A stretch of DNA of 64,000 bases, taken from Yamagishiella unicocca (lineage: Eukaryota > Chlorophyta > Chlorophyceae > Chlamydomonadales > Volvocaceae). The number at the start of each line of letters is the position of its first letter. The first letter of the stretch is position 1. The translations under genes were made by a program, and so were the position numbers. The stretch covers positions 62,001-126,000 of the forward strand of contig BDSL01000099.1 of assembly GCA_003116995.1 (NCBI GenBank). The letters run 5' to 3'. Below, piece after piece: positions 24,801-35,300 of the stretch. A model generated the notes under the pieces. The model did no database searches and had not been told where the DNA came from. It saw only the letters and a program-made list of their open reading frames with translations.

Positions 24801-25064
24801 TGGGGCCCCACGTGCGACTCCGCGGACGTGATCTACAAGGACGTCACGCTGCCGGCGCTGCGCAACGGCGACTGGCTGCAGTGGCCCAACGCCGGCGCCT
24901 ACACCGTGGCGGGCGCCTGCGACTTCAACGGCATTGAGTTCACGCACCCCTCTAAGGTGTACGTGTGGTCGGACAGCGTGGTGGACCTGCCCGAGGGGCA
25001 GGAGCAGGAGCAGCAGGAGGCGGGTGCGGGTACGGGCGAGGCGACCGAGCAGGAGCATGCTTGA
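21869..25064 (+). CDS. ODC1: Ornithine decarboxylase
   Basis: Six exons with agreeing phases, 21869-22075, 22567-22947, 23275-23511, 23672-23926, 24246-24565 and 24707-25064, give 585 residues. The enzyme converts ornithine to putrescine, the entry step of polyamine synthesis, as a PLP-dependent fold-III homodimer. The PLP lysine is in YYAVKCYPEP; GFDCASKGEL follows. HVGS, the phosphate-binding loop DIGGGFTG and the EPGRYFAES segment are present. The catalytic YGSFNCIVYDG cysteine is split across the exon 5/6 border (TG at 24565, C at 24707). The C-terminal WPNAGAYTVAG motif is also intact. The N-terminal about 100 residues and the last 30 (Glu/Gln-rich) are low complexity and not part of the catalytic fold. 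All catalytic residues I can check are present, so it should be active. The start is the first ATG of a frame whose donor and phase match exon 2. Confidence 0.95.
22195..22247. repeat. Short tandem duplication in ODC intron 1
   Basis: AAAAGGTCAAAGAAGCCCCA occurs exactly twice, at 22195-22214 and 22228-22247, a 33-nt period inside ODC intron 1. Confidence 0.9.
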
Positions 25065-26648
25065 CCGCTGGTGTAGATCGGTGGTGTAGATCGGTGGTTG
25101 CGGCCGGGTTGCGGTGCGTAGTGGTTTGCTCTTCTGCCATCGCCGAAGTGCGACGAGTTGGGCACAGGCTAGGCATGTGGGCCGCGCGTCGGCGGCTGTT
25201 TGCCGAGCATGCATCTGGGCCTCGGCTGGCCGCGCATGGAGATGGACACCTAACCAGGCCCTGCGGCGACTCCCGGGGCTGGGTCAATTGGGGCGCAGGG
25301 CATCACATTTGATACGGCTCACCCCGGCAGCAGCGCTCGCTTTGCACACCGCTGCCATTGTCCGTGATTGCTCCTTTCATGACCATCCCCTCTCCGAATG
25401 CGACAGAACTCAGTCACCAGAGTGATAGCAGCCGTAATGCTCTTATATAGTACTGTCATGCTCTCTGCACAGCTTCGTCACCCAGACGCTCGACTGCGCC
25501 CACCTCTCCCATTCATCGGGTGGGGTACGGTCTCGTGAGGCTGGTATTCAACCACCCGTGATTGTTCATGGAGGGTGTAATTGGACACGATTGATCAGTG
25601 TTACTTAAGAGCATGCGAGGAATTGTGCGGGTCGCCCGAGCGGGGCGCCGTTATACTAAGTTATAGGGTCCCCTGATCTGCGCTCTGGCCAGGCAAGGGA
25701 TCCGTGCGCCTCCCTGGAGTACAGGCACCTGAGGCTGGCGTGTATGCCTCCGGGCTTCAATCCAACCCTTGGCAGCGTGACGTAGGCAAAGTGTGTATGT
25801 ACGACCTCGCAGTGCGACCTCGAGCGGCGCAGTAAGCTTTGCTTCGTTGCGGAGGCAATTTCCTATGTCTCTCGCTGATGCTCGTGGAGTTGGAAGTATC
25901 ATTTTTGAGATGTAACACATTTTATTTCAAAGCTGACGACGGTTGATTGCTTACATCACCCAAGCTTGAGGAATGCCCAATGAACTGGAGTTGGGCTTCC
26001 AGCACTGTCCGAAACGCACGTACCCAAAAACACGCCGCATAATTGGCACTCATGTCAGGCATTGTTCACACGTCTCTCTCGGCATAATTCTTCATGAGCA
26101 ATCGCCCAGGGCGGCATGCTCGTTCCGTAAATACTCATCCGACGCTCTGCACCTGAAGACCGTGTCACTTCCCAGCCTCACACGTTCCCTTGTACCCGGC
26201 CTCCTGCCTACCTGTACTCCTGCTAACCACACAGCACTCCCGCCCTGGCAGGAACATTGGGCGTTATGTGTTCATCCACGGCACGTCAGGCCGACCTCGG
26301 AACGTCACGCACAACCGCTGACTCACCTGATATTCCCCCCTGCGACTCCCACCTCACTGGTCTCCTGTAACACCTACTACACCCTCACAGGGCTACACGG
26401 CCCGCACCACACCGCTCCGAAACCCTCCCACTCCCCGCATTCCCGCCGCCGCCTACACACACCCTCACCGCAAGGGCCCCCCCCCTAACTCCACCTCGCC
26501 TCGCCAACCCTCAACCCTCACGTAAGTTACTCAACAAGTCAACTAGCTCTCGCCCCGGTAGTCGCTCCGCTCCCTACCCCACCCCACGCCGCCCCACTTC
26601 CCATGTCCAGTTCCCAATTCTTTTCTGTAACCCCACGCCGCCGCTCAC
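25065..26648. other. Convergent intergenic region (ODC and mitochondrial carrier 3' ends)
   Basis: Both flanking genes end here. TGTAA at 25576-25580 and 25911-25915 are candidate ODC polyadenylation signals, and TTACA at about 25950 is a candidate for the minus-strand carrier gene. Around 26150-26520 the plus strand is strongly C-rich. No gene recognised. Confidence 0.45.
25576..25580 (+). terminator. TGTAA polyadenylation signal, candidate for ODC
   Basis: TGTAA lies about 510 nt after the ODC stop, an ordinary algal 3' UTR length. A second TGTAA at 25911 is an alternative. Confidence 0.4.
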
Positions 26649-29549
26649 CTACACCGGCGCCGCCACGCAGGCCACCACGTCCCCCTCCCGCCCCTGCCCC
26701 GCCACGCCCCCCAGCAGCTTGAGCGTCGTGGTGTAGCCCAGGAAGCTGGCGCCGTCCATCACGAAGGCGCGCATCAGCGTGGGGGCAACGCCGCGGAAGA
26801 AGGCGCGCGCCCCCGCCTCCCGGTACATCTGCGAAGGTACAACCGTACGGGCGGGTGACTGGGTTTGTGTTCAGGGAGAGCAGTGCTTTAGCAAGAGCAC
26901 GCCCGTGCAAGTGTGATGCAGGCGAGGTGCCGAGGGGTGGTTCCGGAGCGCCTGAGCGTGGAGGTACGAGGTACGACACCTATCCGGCGTCAAGCCCAGC
27001 TATCCACCAAGACAGGTAGATGCCTCGCAACGTGACGTGGCAGCTAGGCAGCGGCCCTGCACTGTACGACAGGCCACGTCACCCACCTCCCGTGCATAGT
27101 GCGCCAACGTCTTGCCCCTGCTGTCCGCCGCGGTGACCGCCTGCACCCGCGTCTTGAGCACGTCCAGCGGGTAGATGGGCAGCCACGCGATGACGCCCGC
27201 CAGCCCGCCAGCCAGCACCTGAGAGCAGGGGCAGGAGTGCAGGAGCGCGGGGTGCGGGGCGCGGGTCGTTAAGGCCCACCTCACGCGCGTGGATCAGCCA
27301 GCACGTGACCGGTGAAGTACCGCGGTAGGCAAGGCGTGACCCCAACGGCGGCCCCGCCAGCCCTAGGGCAGCAGCCCCACCTGAGTGCCTGGTGGCGCCT
27401 GCTCGGGCTGCATCCCCGGTGACAGCGCCCCCGCAATGCTGTGGTAGAGCCAGAAGTACATGGCGTAGGAGGGCACGTCCCGGACCACCGTGAGCGTGAA
27501 GCCGCGGTACAGCCCTGGCGGCAGGGCGAGAGCAGCGGCAGGGAAGGGAGGCGCGAGAGGGATGAGCGGTAATCGCGAGTTTACCGTTGTACGTGCCAAC
27601 ACGGAGGAGACCGCGTTCGGCAGTGCGGCAAAGCAGCGCCCACGCTGCCCACGAACCTTGCGTTCCGGCCCCCCACCCACCTGGCCACCCCTCCTACCCC
27701 CCACCGGGCTTTCCTGAAAACCCCCCCCTCATCCCCCCAGCCAGCCACCCCCCAGCCACCTGCGACGCCATCTTGTCGCAGCACCTGCGCCGCCATCGCC
27801 GCGGGGTTCCGGTACCCGGCCGACCCAGGGGTCGCCGTCTGCAGCTGCGCCCGGAGCTTGAGCAGCTCCACGGGGGACCACAGGAACACCTGGTTGGTGC
27901 GCCAGGGAGGGGGATTGAGAGTAGAGGGAGGGGGGGTGAGAGTAGAGGGAGGGGGGGTGAGAGTAGAGGGAGGGGGCGGCGCGGCAGCGGGTTGGGCAGC
28001 AGCGCCTGTCTCAGGGGCGGTCCTGCAGCAGCGCCTGCAGGAGTACCTGCGGCTCATGCACGCGCGCCGCAGTCCAGTACGACAAACCCCGTGAGGGTGG
28101 GATACCCGATCTGGGTGGGTGAACCTACCCGCACTTCACTGAAAAAACACACACGCACTGCCCACGCTACCCTGGGTGACCGAGGAGCAATGAGGGAGTG
28201 GCGCTGCGAGCTGGCAGCACGCGTGGAGTCTGGGAGCTGGAGACGGCTGCTGGGTTGCTCTGGCGGGTGAGACCCCTCCCGGCATCACGCCCCACCTGCG
28301 CAAAGCCCGCCACGCCGCCCGCCACGAAGCCATTCCAGGGCGTGGGGCGCGGCTCCGGCTGCTCCGGCTGCGAACAACGTCCTTGTTGCTGCTGGTGTAG
28401 TTGCTGCTGCAGTCGCTGCTCCTGGTCATTGCGGTGTGTGGCTGAGCTCCGCTCCGAAACGCCAGCGCGGTCGCCGCTCCCTGGTTCTCTCCCACTGTCA
28501 CCGGGCCCTAGGGACGAATATCCGAGTCCACTTGAGGCGCTGCTGCTGCTGCTGCTGCTGGTTGCACTTGGGTTCGCTGCAGGTAGCGAGGGCACAGGCC
28601 CTGCCGCGCTGCTGGTCAGCCCACTTGGCAACAGGTGGGCCGCTGAGGGGGAGCTGAGCGCCGACCGCGCGGCCACCCATGCCAGCAGCTGCTGCGCGGC
28701 ACTCAAGGGCCCCGGTGCGGCCCCCGTCTGCTGCTCCTGCAAGTGGTGGTGGTGGTGGTGCAAGTGCAGGTGCTGCTGCTGCAGCACATGCGGCGGGGGC
28801 TGCGGAACAGATGGCGCTGGCTGCGAGGGCGCCGCCTCCGCCGCCGGAGCTGACCGGAAGGATGACCCGCGCGCAGGGGTTGGGGGGTGAGGAGCGGGCC
28901 CGAACACCGCCGTGTGCTGTTGCGACCCATGGTGCTGCTGCTGCTGCAAATGCTGAGACGACAATTGCCGCAACGTCCAGCCGTATGCCTGGGACAAGGA
29001 GGTCGCGGGGGCCGAGGAAGCAGGAGGCGGGGGGCCGTTGTCAGTAGCGGCGAGCCGCGCAACGAAAGGCGGCATCCTAACCATCGTCTCGCGCCTTATG
29101 GGTGCGTGGCTGCTATACGACAGCGCCTCGTCGTATGCCGCTTCAGCAGGTCCGACGTCCCGGGCTGTGCTCATAGGCCGCGTCTTGGAGCGTGGCGTTG
29201 GTTTGACCCCGGTACTCGCCCCTCCGGTCCAATATCCCAACCCCAACGCATGCAGTCGTTGTCAAACACTCACCTGGAATAGTATGGCTGATTGTACAGA
29301 TGCGAAAAGGAGCGGATACGTGAGGCCCCTAAAGGGCGACATCAGTCCCTCCTGACGAATCATCGTCAGCAGCATGTCTCGCGTGTTTCGCGTCGGCCCG
29401 CTAGTCAGGGAGGGCTGTTGAAGCCTCACACGAACGGTGTCGAGCGGCTGGGACACCGTAATAGCGAACGCGCCTGCGACGGCCCCTGATGGAGCGACGA
29501 CGCGGACAACGGTACACGCGTTAGTTCGGACGATCACCACAAACGTCAT
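26649..29549 (-). CDS. Mitochondrial carrier family (SLC25) protein with long insert
   Basis: Six exons on the minus strand with agreeing phases, 29549-29274, 28988-28296, 27889-27760, 27514-27381, 27218-27087 and 26828-26649, encode 514 residues; carriers are usually about 300. The three signature repeats are visible: SQPLDTVRVRLQ near residue 35, SPVELLKLRAQLQ after the insert, and YPLDVLKTRVQ in exon 5, each followed by GLYRGF/AFFRGV-type aromatic segments. Six membrane helices in the inner mitochondrial membrane are expected. Exon 2 adds about 225 residues rich in Gln, His, Ser and Pro between helix 2 (YGWTLRQLS) and helix 3 (WNGFVAGGVAGFAQ), that is, in the loop between repeats 1 and 2. 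The substrate is unclear: the second motif has Glu where most carriers have Asp, seen in carnitine and basic amino-acid carriers. No cleavable presequence is obvious, as usual for this family. Confidence 0.88.
27898..27976. repeat. 22-bp tandem repeat in carrier intron
   Basis: About three copies of a GA-rich unit (GAGAGTAGAGGGAGGGGGGGT) lie in the intron upstream of the exon 27889-27760. Confidence 0.8.
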
Positions 29550-30817
29550 GTCGCGCGTTTCCGAGTCCTAACCATTGAATACATACCTGATATGAAGTCC
29601 CTCAGCGCAGGGCTGAGCGATAACAACTCCGTCGCCAAATCCATCGCGTCGCGTATGTTATCAAGGAAAAGGCCTGTCGTGCAGCTACGCTGCGTAGGTG
29701 TAACAATATAATATTTAACCAATACAGTGACAGTACGCAACGCGAACTGGAGGTAGAGGCCGTAACCCTCATGGGGGGCTCCTATCTATTATTCTACAGC
29801 CAGCAGTACACCAGACTGCCTGAAAGGATTCCAATCTATATTGAGAGGCAATACTTCCACTGTAGTTTTACCTAGCACAACAACGCCTACCTTCGAGGCC
29901 CTCAACTTATTGCGTGCACACTGCTCTTCTAAGGCTTGACTGCATCCATAAGTGAACTGTGTGACTTGAGCTGCGTTTTGTTAGGTTGCGACGGGCCGCA
30001 AAGGCGGACCCGTCCGTGGTATCCTCCGAAATGCAAATGTGGTGCTATAACGTTCGCTAGTTGGACACGTGGAATGCGACCGTGGGGTAAGAGCTGCTTA
30101 GGATCATATATGCAATGTAGACAGCCAGTCTGCAGAAAGCCCATTTTGTCAGACGGCGAGCGCTGCGCGGAAGGGGCTGCCCACTGCTGGCCTGACGTAG
30201 TGAGGCCAAACCAAGTTACCATTCCCCATCAATTGTCAGGGTCACGACAGTTGAAAGCATGACGACCGCTCTGCCCTCGGTGTATCGAGGCTCATGTGTA
30301 GTCCTCGGCACGAACAATTACAGCGGCATGCCGCCCTCCCAAGGTGAGCCCCAAGTGATCAGGCGCGCTGGACCTAGTATCCCTTCGCCTGCTCCTAGCA
30401 GAGCGTCTGCTGCAGCGGCCTACCGGTTCACTCTCTGCAACGCTGCGTGGGAGCCCGCCTCCAGCCCCACGTCACTCCGTCACCATACGCCCAGAAGCAC
30501 TCAGCCCTGGACGTCCCACAGCCGCAAATCTGCCGTTCGTGTTCGCAGGTCCGAACATTGTGGCGCACAACAGCTGGACGCACAGCGGCGCAGATGAGGG
30601 TGAGGTGACGGGCGACGGCAAATGTAGGGTCTCTGCCCCCCCAGCTGCGGCCCTGCAGCAGGCAATGCCGTGCAATTGAAACTTATCGCGGGCGCTGCCG
30701 CCAGTTGCCCGCTGGAACATCCTAGACGGTTGGAGACTGGCGGCGCCTAACCGCCCTCTGCCCGCATCCAACCGGGCGAAATCGAACCGGGTTGGATCTC
30801 CCCCCCTCCCCCTCCCC
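29550..30817. other. Divergent intergenic region, possibly with an upstream exon of the IQ gene
   Basis: This separates the carrier gene (minus) from the IQ-motif gene (plus). On the plus strand a frame open from about 30360 to 30599 (containing PTAANLPFVFAGPNIVAH) ends at a GTGAGG donor at 30600 in phase 1. It would splice in frame to the CAG before GGCGAC at about 30860 inside the next exon. It lacks an ATG, so a still earlier exon would be needed. It is recorded as an alternative 5' end only. Confidence 0.3.
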
Positions 30818-32235
30818 ATGTTTTTGCCCCGCTCCTCCTCCCCTGGTGTTCGGCCCCCAGGCGACGGCGGCTCGGGTCTGGGCGGCCCCCTGACCTCGGT
30901 GGCCTCGGTGCCCTCGCACTTCAACTCGATGCTGCTTCCGGCTCCCAGCTCCGGGCAGCTGGGGCCGCAGCAGCTGCCCACCACTCCAGAAGGGTGCGTG
31001 TCGGGTCGGGGAGCGTCGGCCCGCCTTGAGTTGCGGTCCCCCTCACCACCTTCACCCCCTCACCCCCCCTCATCCAGTCGCGTTACCGGTTCTGTTATTG
31101 TATCCCCCCTCATCCACCCCCTCACCACCCCTCACCACCCCTCACCGCCCCTCATTATCCCCCGCCTCTCCCAGGCTGCACCGGTACCTCCGCGACCGTG
31201 TCCAGGCCGCCACCGCCTCCTCCCGCGGCCCGCTGGCCGCCACCGCCGCCTTCGCCTCCCCCGCCCCCTACTCGGCCTACCTGGCGGGACCTCCCCGCTC
31301 GCCCACGCCCGAGCAGATCCGCGGCACGGAGCGACCCAGGACAACCACGGGCGCGGGCGCGACGGCAGGGACCATGTACGGCAGCGCTGGCGGCGGCGGC
31401 GGCGGCGGCAGGGGCAGCGGGACGTCTCCTCCCGGCCGCATGATCACCCATGATGCGTTTATCAAGTAGGCGGGGGGGGGGTCGGGGCTGTGTGGGCGTG
31501 GGCAGCTGTGGTTTCGTTGCGTGTCCATCACGTGATGGTCACGTGGGGCGAAGCGAGGGTAGCACTCGGCGGGCGGGGGACTGGCATGTCAGCGGACAGT
31601 CGTGTGACGAATGCAGGGCCATGTCAGCGGACAGTCGTGTGACGAATGCAGGGCCATGTGGGGTCGGGATGCGTCACATATCGCATTGTGGGATGTCTCA
31701 TCTTTCGCACTGTAGGACGTCCACAGGGCTGCAGCCGCTCTAGGCGGTGTAGGAGCTGCTGACAGCAATGGATCCACAACCCACCTCACCCACTCACCTC
31801 ACCCAACCACCTCACCCACCCACGTCTTCCCTCCGCAGCCGCCCTGACACCTCCGCCGTACACTCCAGCGGCTCCTCCCTGGACCGGGGGCGGCTGCTGG
31901 TCGGGTCCAGCCACGAGCTGCGGGGCGGGGGGCCGGGGCCGTCCTCCTCGTCGCCCCGGGGCAGTGCGGGGGCGCAGCACTCCTCCTGGCTGTCTATGCC
32001 CGCGACACCCCCCGGGCAAGGAGGGTGGGGCGGAGGCGACCGGATGAGCAGGGGCAGTTCGAGAGGCATGTCAGGTGGGTGGGTGAGGTGGGGGTGGTCT
32101 TTGCAGGGGTGAGCAGAGTCGGCAGAGCTCTGTGAAGCAGGGGGCCTCCGCGTGGTGCGGCAGAGCGCAACACATGCGGCCGCCGCAGTGTGTCCAGGAT
32201 GGATGGTGCTGGTGCTGCTGCTGCTACTGCTACTG

Positions 32236-32300
<65 letters not shown>

Positions 32301-35300
32301 GCCGCCGCGGGGTGTGTGCGTGATGGACCAGCAGCAGCACCAACCTGCGGTGCCCACCGCCTTAGCCCCGCCCTGCCCCCGCCCTGCTCCCGTCCTGCCC
32401 CAGCCCCCCTCCTGGCCCCACGGGTCTTCCTCGAAACCCCCCCTGCCCCCCTCCTGCCCCCCCCCCTGCCCCAGGCGGTGCGGTGACGCTGGTGCGCTCC
32501 CCCTCCAGCTCGCCCCGGGAGCTAGGCGGCCAGCTGCAGCCGCGACTAGGCACCTCCTCGCTGCCCACCAGCGCATCTGGACGCCGCTCGCCCTCGCCGC
32601 GGCTGCTGCACCAGGGGCTGGGCTCGGGCGCCGTGTCGGTGATCGCGGCAGGTGGGTGGCTGGCTGGGCGTTGCGGGTGACAGGGGGTGCGGGTGCTGCG
32701 GCCGGGGCCCATCAGCCGTCGCCTGCCTCCTAGAACCCCTCGCTCGGCCGTATCCCACGTGAAGTGGCAACCGCGGCGCCCCCTTTCTCTCCCCACCTGG
32801 ACACCCGACCAGGTGGTTTGGCTTTTTTGACACCCACCTGGACACCCCTCCGACTCCTGTCCCCCTCGTCCCCATACCCCCCCCCCCCCCGCCTCAACGG
32901 TTTTCACGCCACTCCCCGCCCCAGGCCACAACATCTCCCGCAACCAGCTGGTGGCTCAGTACCGTGCCGTGGAGCGCCTCCTGGCCCTGGACATGGACGA
33001 GGTGCTGCTGCGCTCCTCGCCGTCCTCCCGCCAGGTGCCCACACTGACCCCCGGGTCGCTCGACGGCATGGGCCACCCCGTTCTCATCGCCGCCGACGGC
33101 GCCCGCATCCTGAAGCGCATCCCGGACCACCAGCCGCGCTTCGCAGCGGAGCGGATGACTGCCACGCCGTTGCGGCTGGAGCAGCTGGGCCTTGCGCCGG
33201 GCCAGATCCTGGATCCAGATCTGGAGCTGGACGCGATGCCGCACAGCCCCGACGGCGGCGACGGCGACCTGTCCAGCAGCGACGACGACTACCTCCCTCA
33301 GCGGAGCAGCGCCAACAACAACTACGTGCCCCGGACGCACGGAGGCGCGCTGCCCCACATGGGGGCGGCGACGGAGGGAGGCGGAGGAGGAGGGGGAGGG
33401 GGAGAGGGGCGGCAGGTCGGGGGCAAGATGGCCCCGCGGAGCACGGCGCGGCCGTCGCAGGTTGGCGGAGGCGGCGGTGGGGGCGGCGGCAGCCCGCAGC
33501 GGCTGCCTAGGGGCTGGGCGTCCCCCCAGCGGCCGCCCAGGGCCGCTCGCGCGGAGGCTGTGGATGGCGGCGGCGGCGGTGCCGGGGGGGCGGCAGCAGC
33601 TGGCGGCAGTAGCAGTCTGGCGGCGGAGAGCAGTCGCGCCAGCAGGATAGGAGGCGACATGCGGCCAAACGCGGGAGGCAAGTCCCGAGCGAGCAGCCGG
33701 TCGCCGCCGCCGGTGGTGCCGCAGGAGCCTCAGCCCCAAGGGAAGGGCTCCTCGCCCACTCGCAGCGCCGGTGGTCTGGGACCCCCCGGACACTCGGAGG
33801 AGTCGGGGTCGGTGGTGCCGCCAAAGTGGCTGGGGTCGTACATACCCAAGGCAGGTGGTGGCGGATGAAGGGGGGCGCGGGGGAGGATGCGGGCGGGGGA
33901 GAGGGGTTGGCTTGGGTTTTGAGTCTTGGGGGGGGGTGCTGTTGGGGGTCGGGTTCGGCAGCCGTACGCTGGGGGTTGGTTGTGAGGGCTGCCAGGCATC
34001 ATGTAACCCCCGTATGCAGTTCGCGATCAGCGCTACTGCATGGGGCTGAACCGCAACCACAACCGCAACCACAACCGTAACCGTAACCGTAACCGTAACC
34101 GTAACCGCAGGAGGACCCGCTGGGGCTGTGGACGGGCAAGCGCATGAGTAAGACGGAGGTGATTGTGGAGAAGCGGCTGTTCGCGATGCGGCACAACCCC
34201 GGCATGCGGCTGGAGCTGGAGAGCCGCGCGGCGGAGGCGCTCCGGCAGCGGGCGGCGGCGCAGGCGGAGATGGCGGCGGTGACCCGGGCGCGAGAGGAGG
34301 AGGCGATGGCGCGCAAGGCCCAGCTGGTGGGTCGGTCGAGGGAGGGACCCCAGGGGGCTGGGACGGCAGGGCGGCGGCACTGCCGTACAGAGGGCATTTG
34401 GAGCCGGGGCTTTGGAGCCGGGGAGGCTTGCCCGAGGGGATGGGAAGGAAGCCCTTTTGTGTGGTGTTCGGTGCAAGGTGCGGGTCCGACCCGCGGGTCG
34501 CTGGAACCCTTGCACCTCCTCCACTGGGCATGCGCCACTCCGCGCCGCTCGACCCACCGGTCTGCCGAGGAACCGACTGCACACCGACCCACCGACCCAC
34601 CGACCCACCGACCCACAGAAAGCGGAGATCGAGGCACGGCGTCGCGGGTGGAACCCGCGCGACATGGAGCGCAGCCGCAGCCGCAACCGCGGCATGACCC
34701 GGGAAGCCAAGATGGCGCTGGAGAAGCAGCTGCTGGCGGAGGCGGCGGCGGAGCCGCGGGGACCGCTGTCGATAGATGAGGCTGCGACTGTGATCCAGTC
34801 CATGTGGCGGGTGGGTGCTGCTGGGGAGCGCGGGGCTTCTGGGGGCCCGGGTAAGGGTGCTGCTGTAGCATGCGCGCACGAGCCGGTGTCCGAAGGCTAT
34901 GCACCCACTACATTTCCCCAGTCGCGTTACCGGTCCTTTTCATAAAAACCCTAAAACCCTAAAACCCCAAAACCCTAAAACCCTCCCCCCCCGCCGCCCC
35001 GCAGATGGTCCAGCAGCGCCGCTCCTTCCTGTTCTTCCGTGAGATGGTCATCCGCATCCAGCGGGCAGCCCGCCTGCGCTACTGCGTGGTGCGCAACCGG
35101 CGGCGTCACGCGGCGGCCGCGGTGCTGCTGCTGGAGTTCCTCCAAGCCATCGGGGGCACCCGGCAAGCCAGTGCGGCCATGGACCTGCGGGAAATACACT
35201 CCAACTGTGAGCGCGGAGGAGGGGGGAGGAAGGGGAGGGAGGAGGGGGAGGAGGAGGCGGGAGAAGGCCCTGTTGTACGACATAGGAAATGGAGGGGGAG

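Noticed and set aside
32212..32299. Poly-amino-acid tract from (CTG)n as part of the IQ protein
   Set aside because: Flanking exons 31839-32074 and 32475-32651 join in phase without it; it is intronic.
32894..34879. 661-codon minus-strand frame
   Set aside because: Complement of the Gly/Ser-rich IQ-gene exons; no start context or splice sites and Pro/Arg-rich composition.
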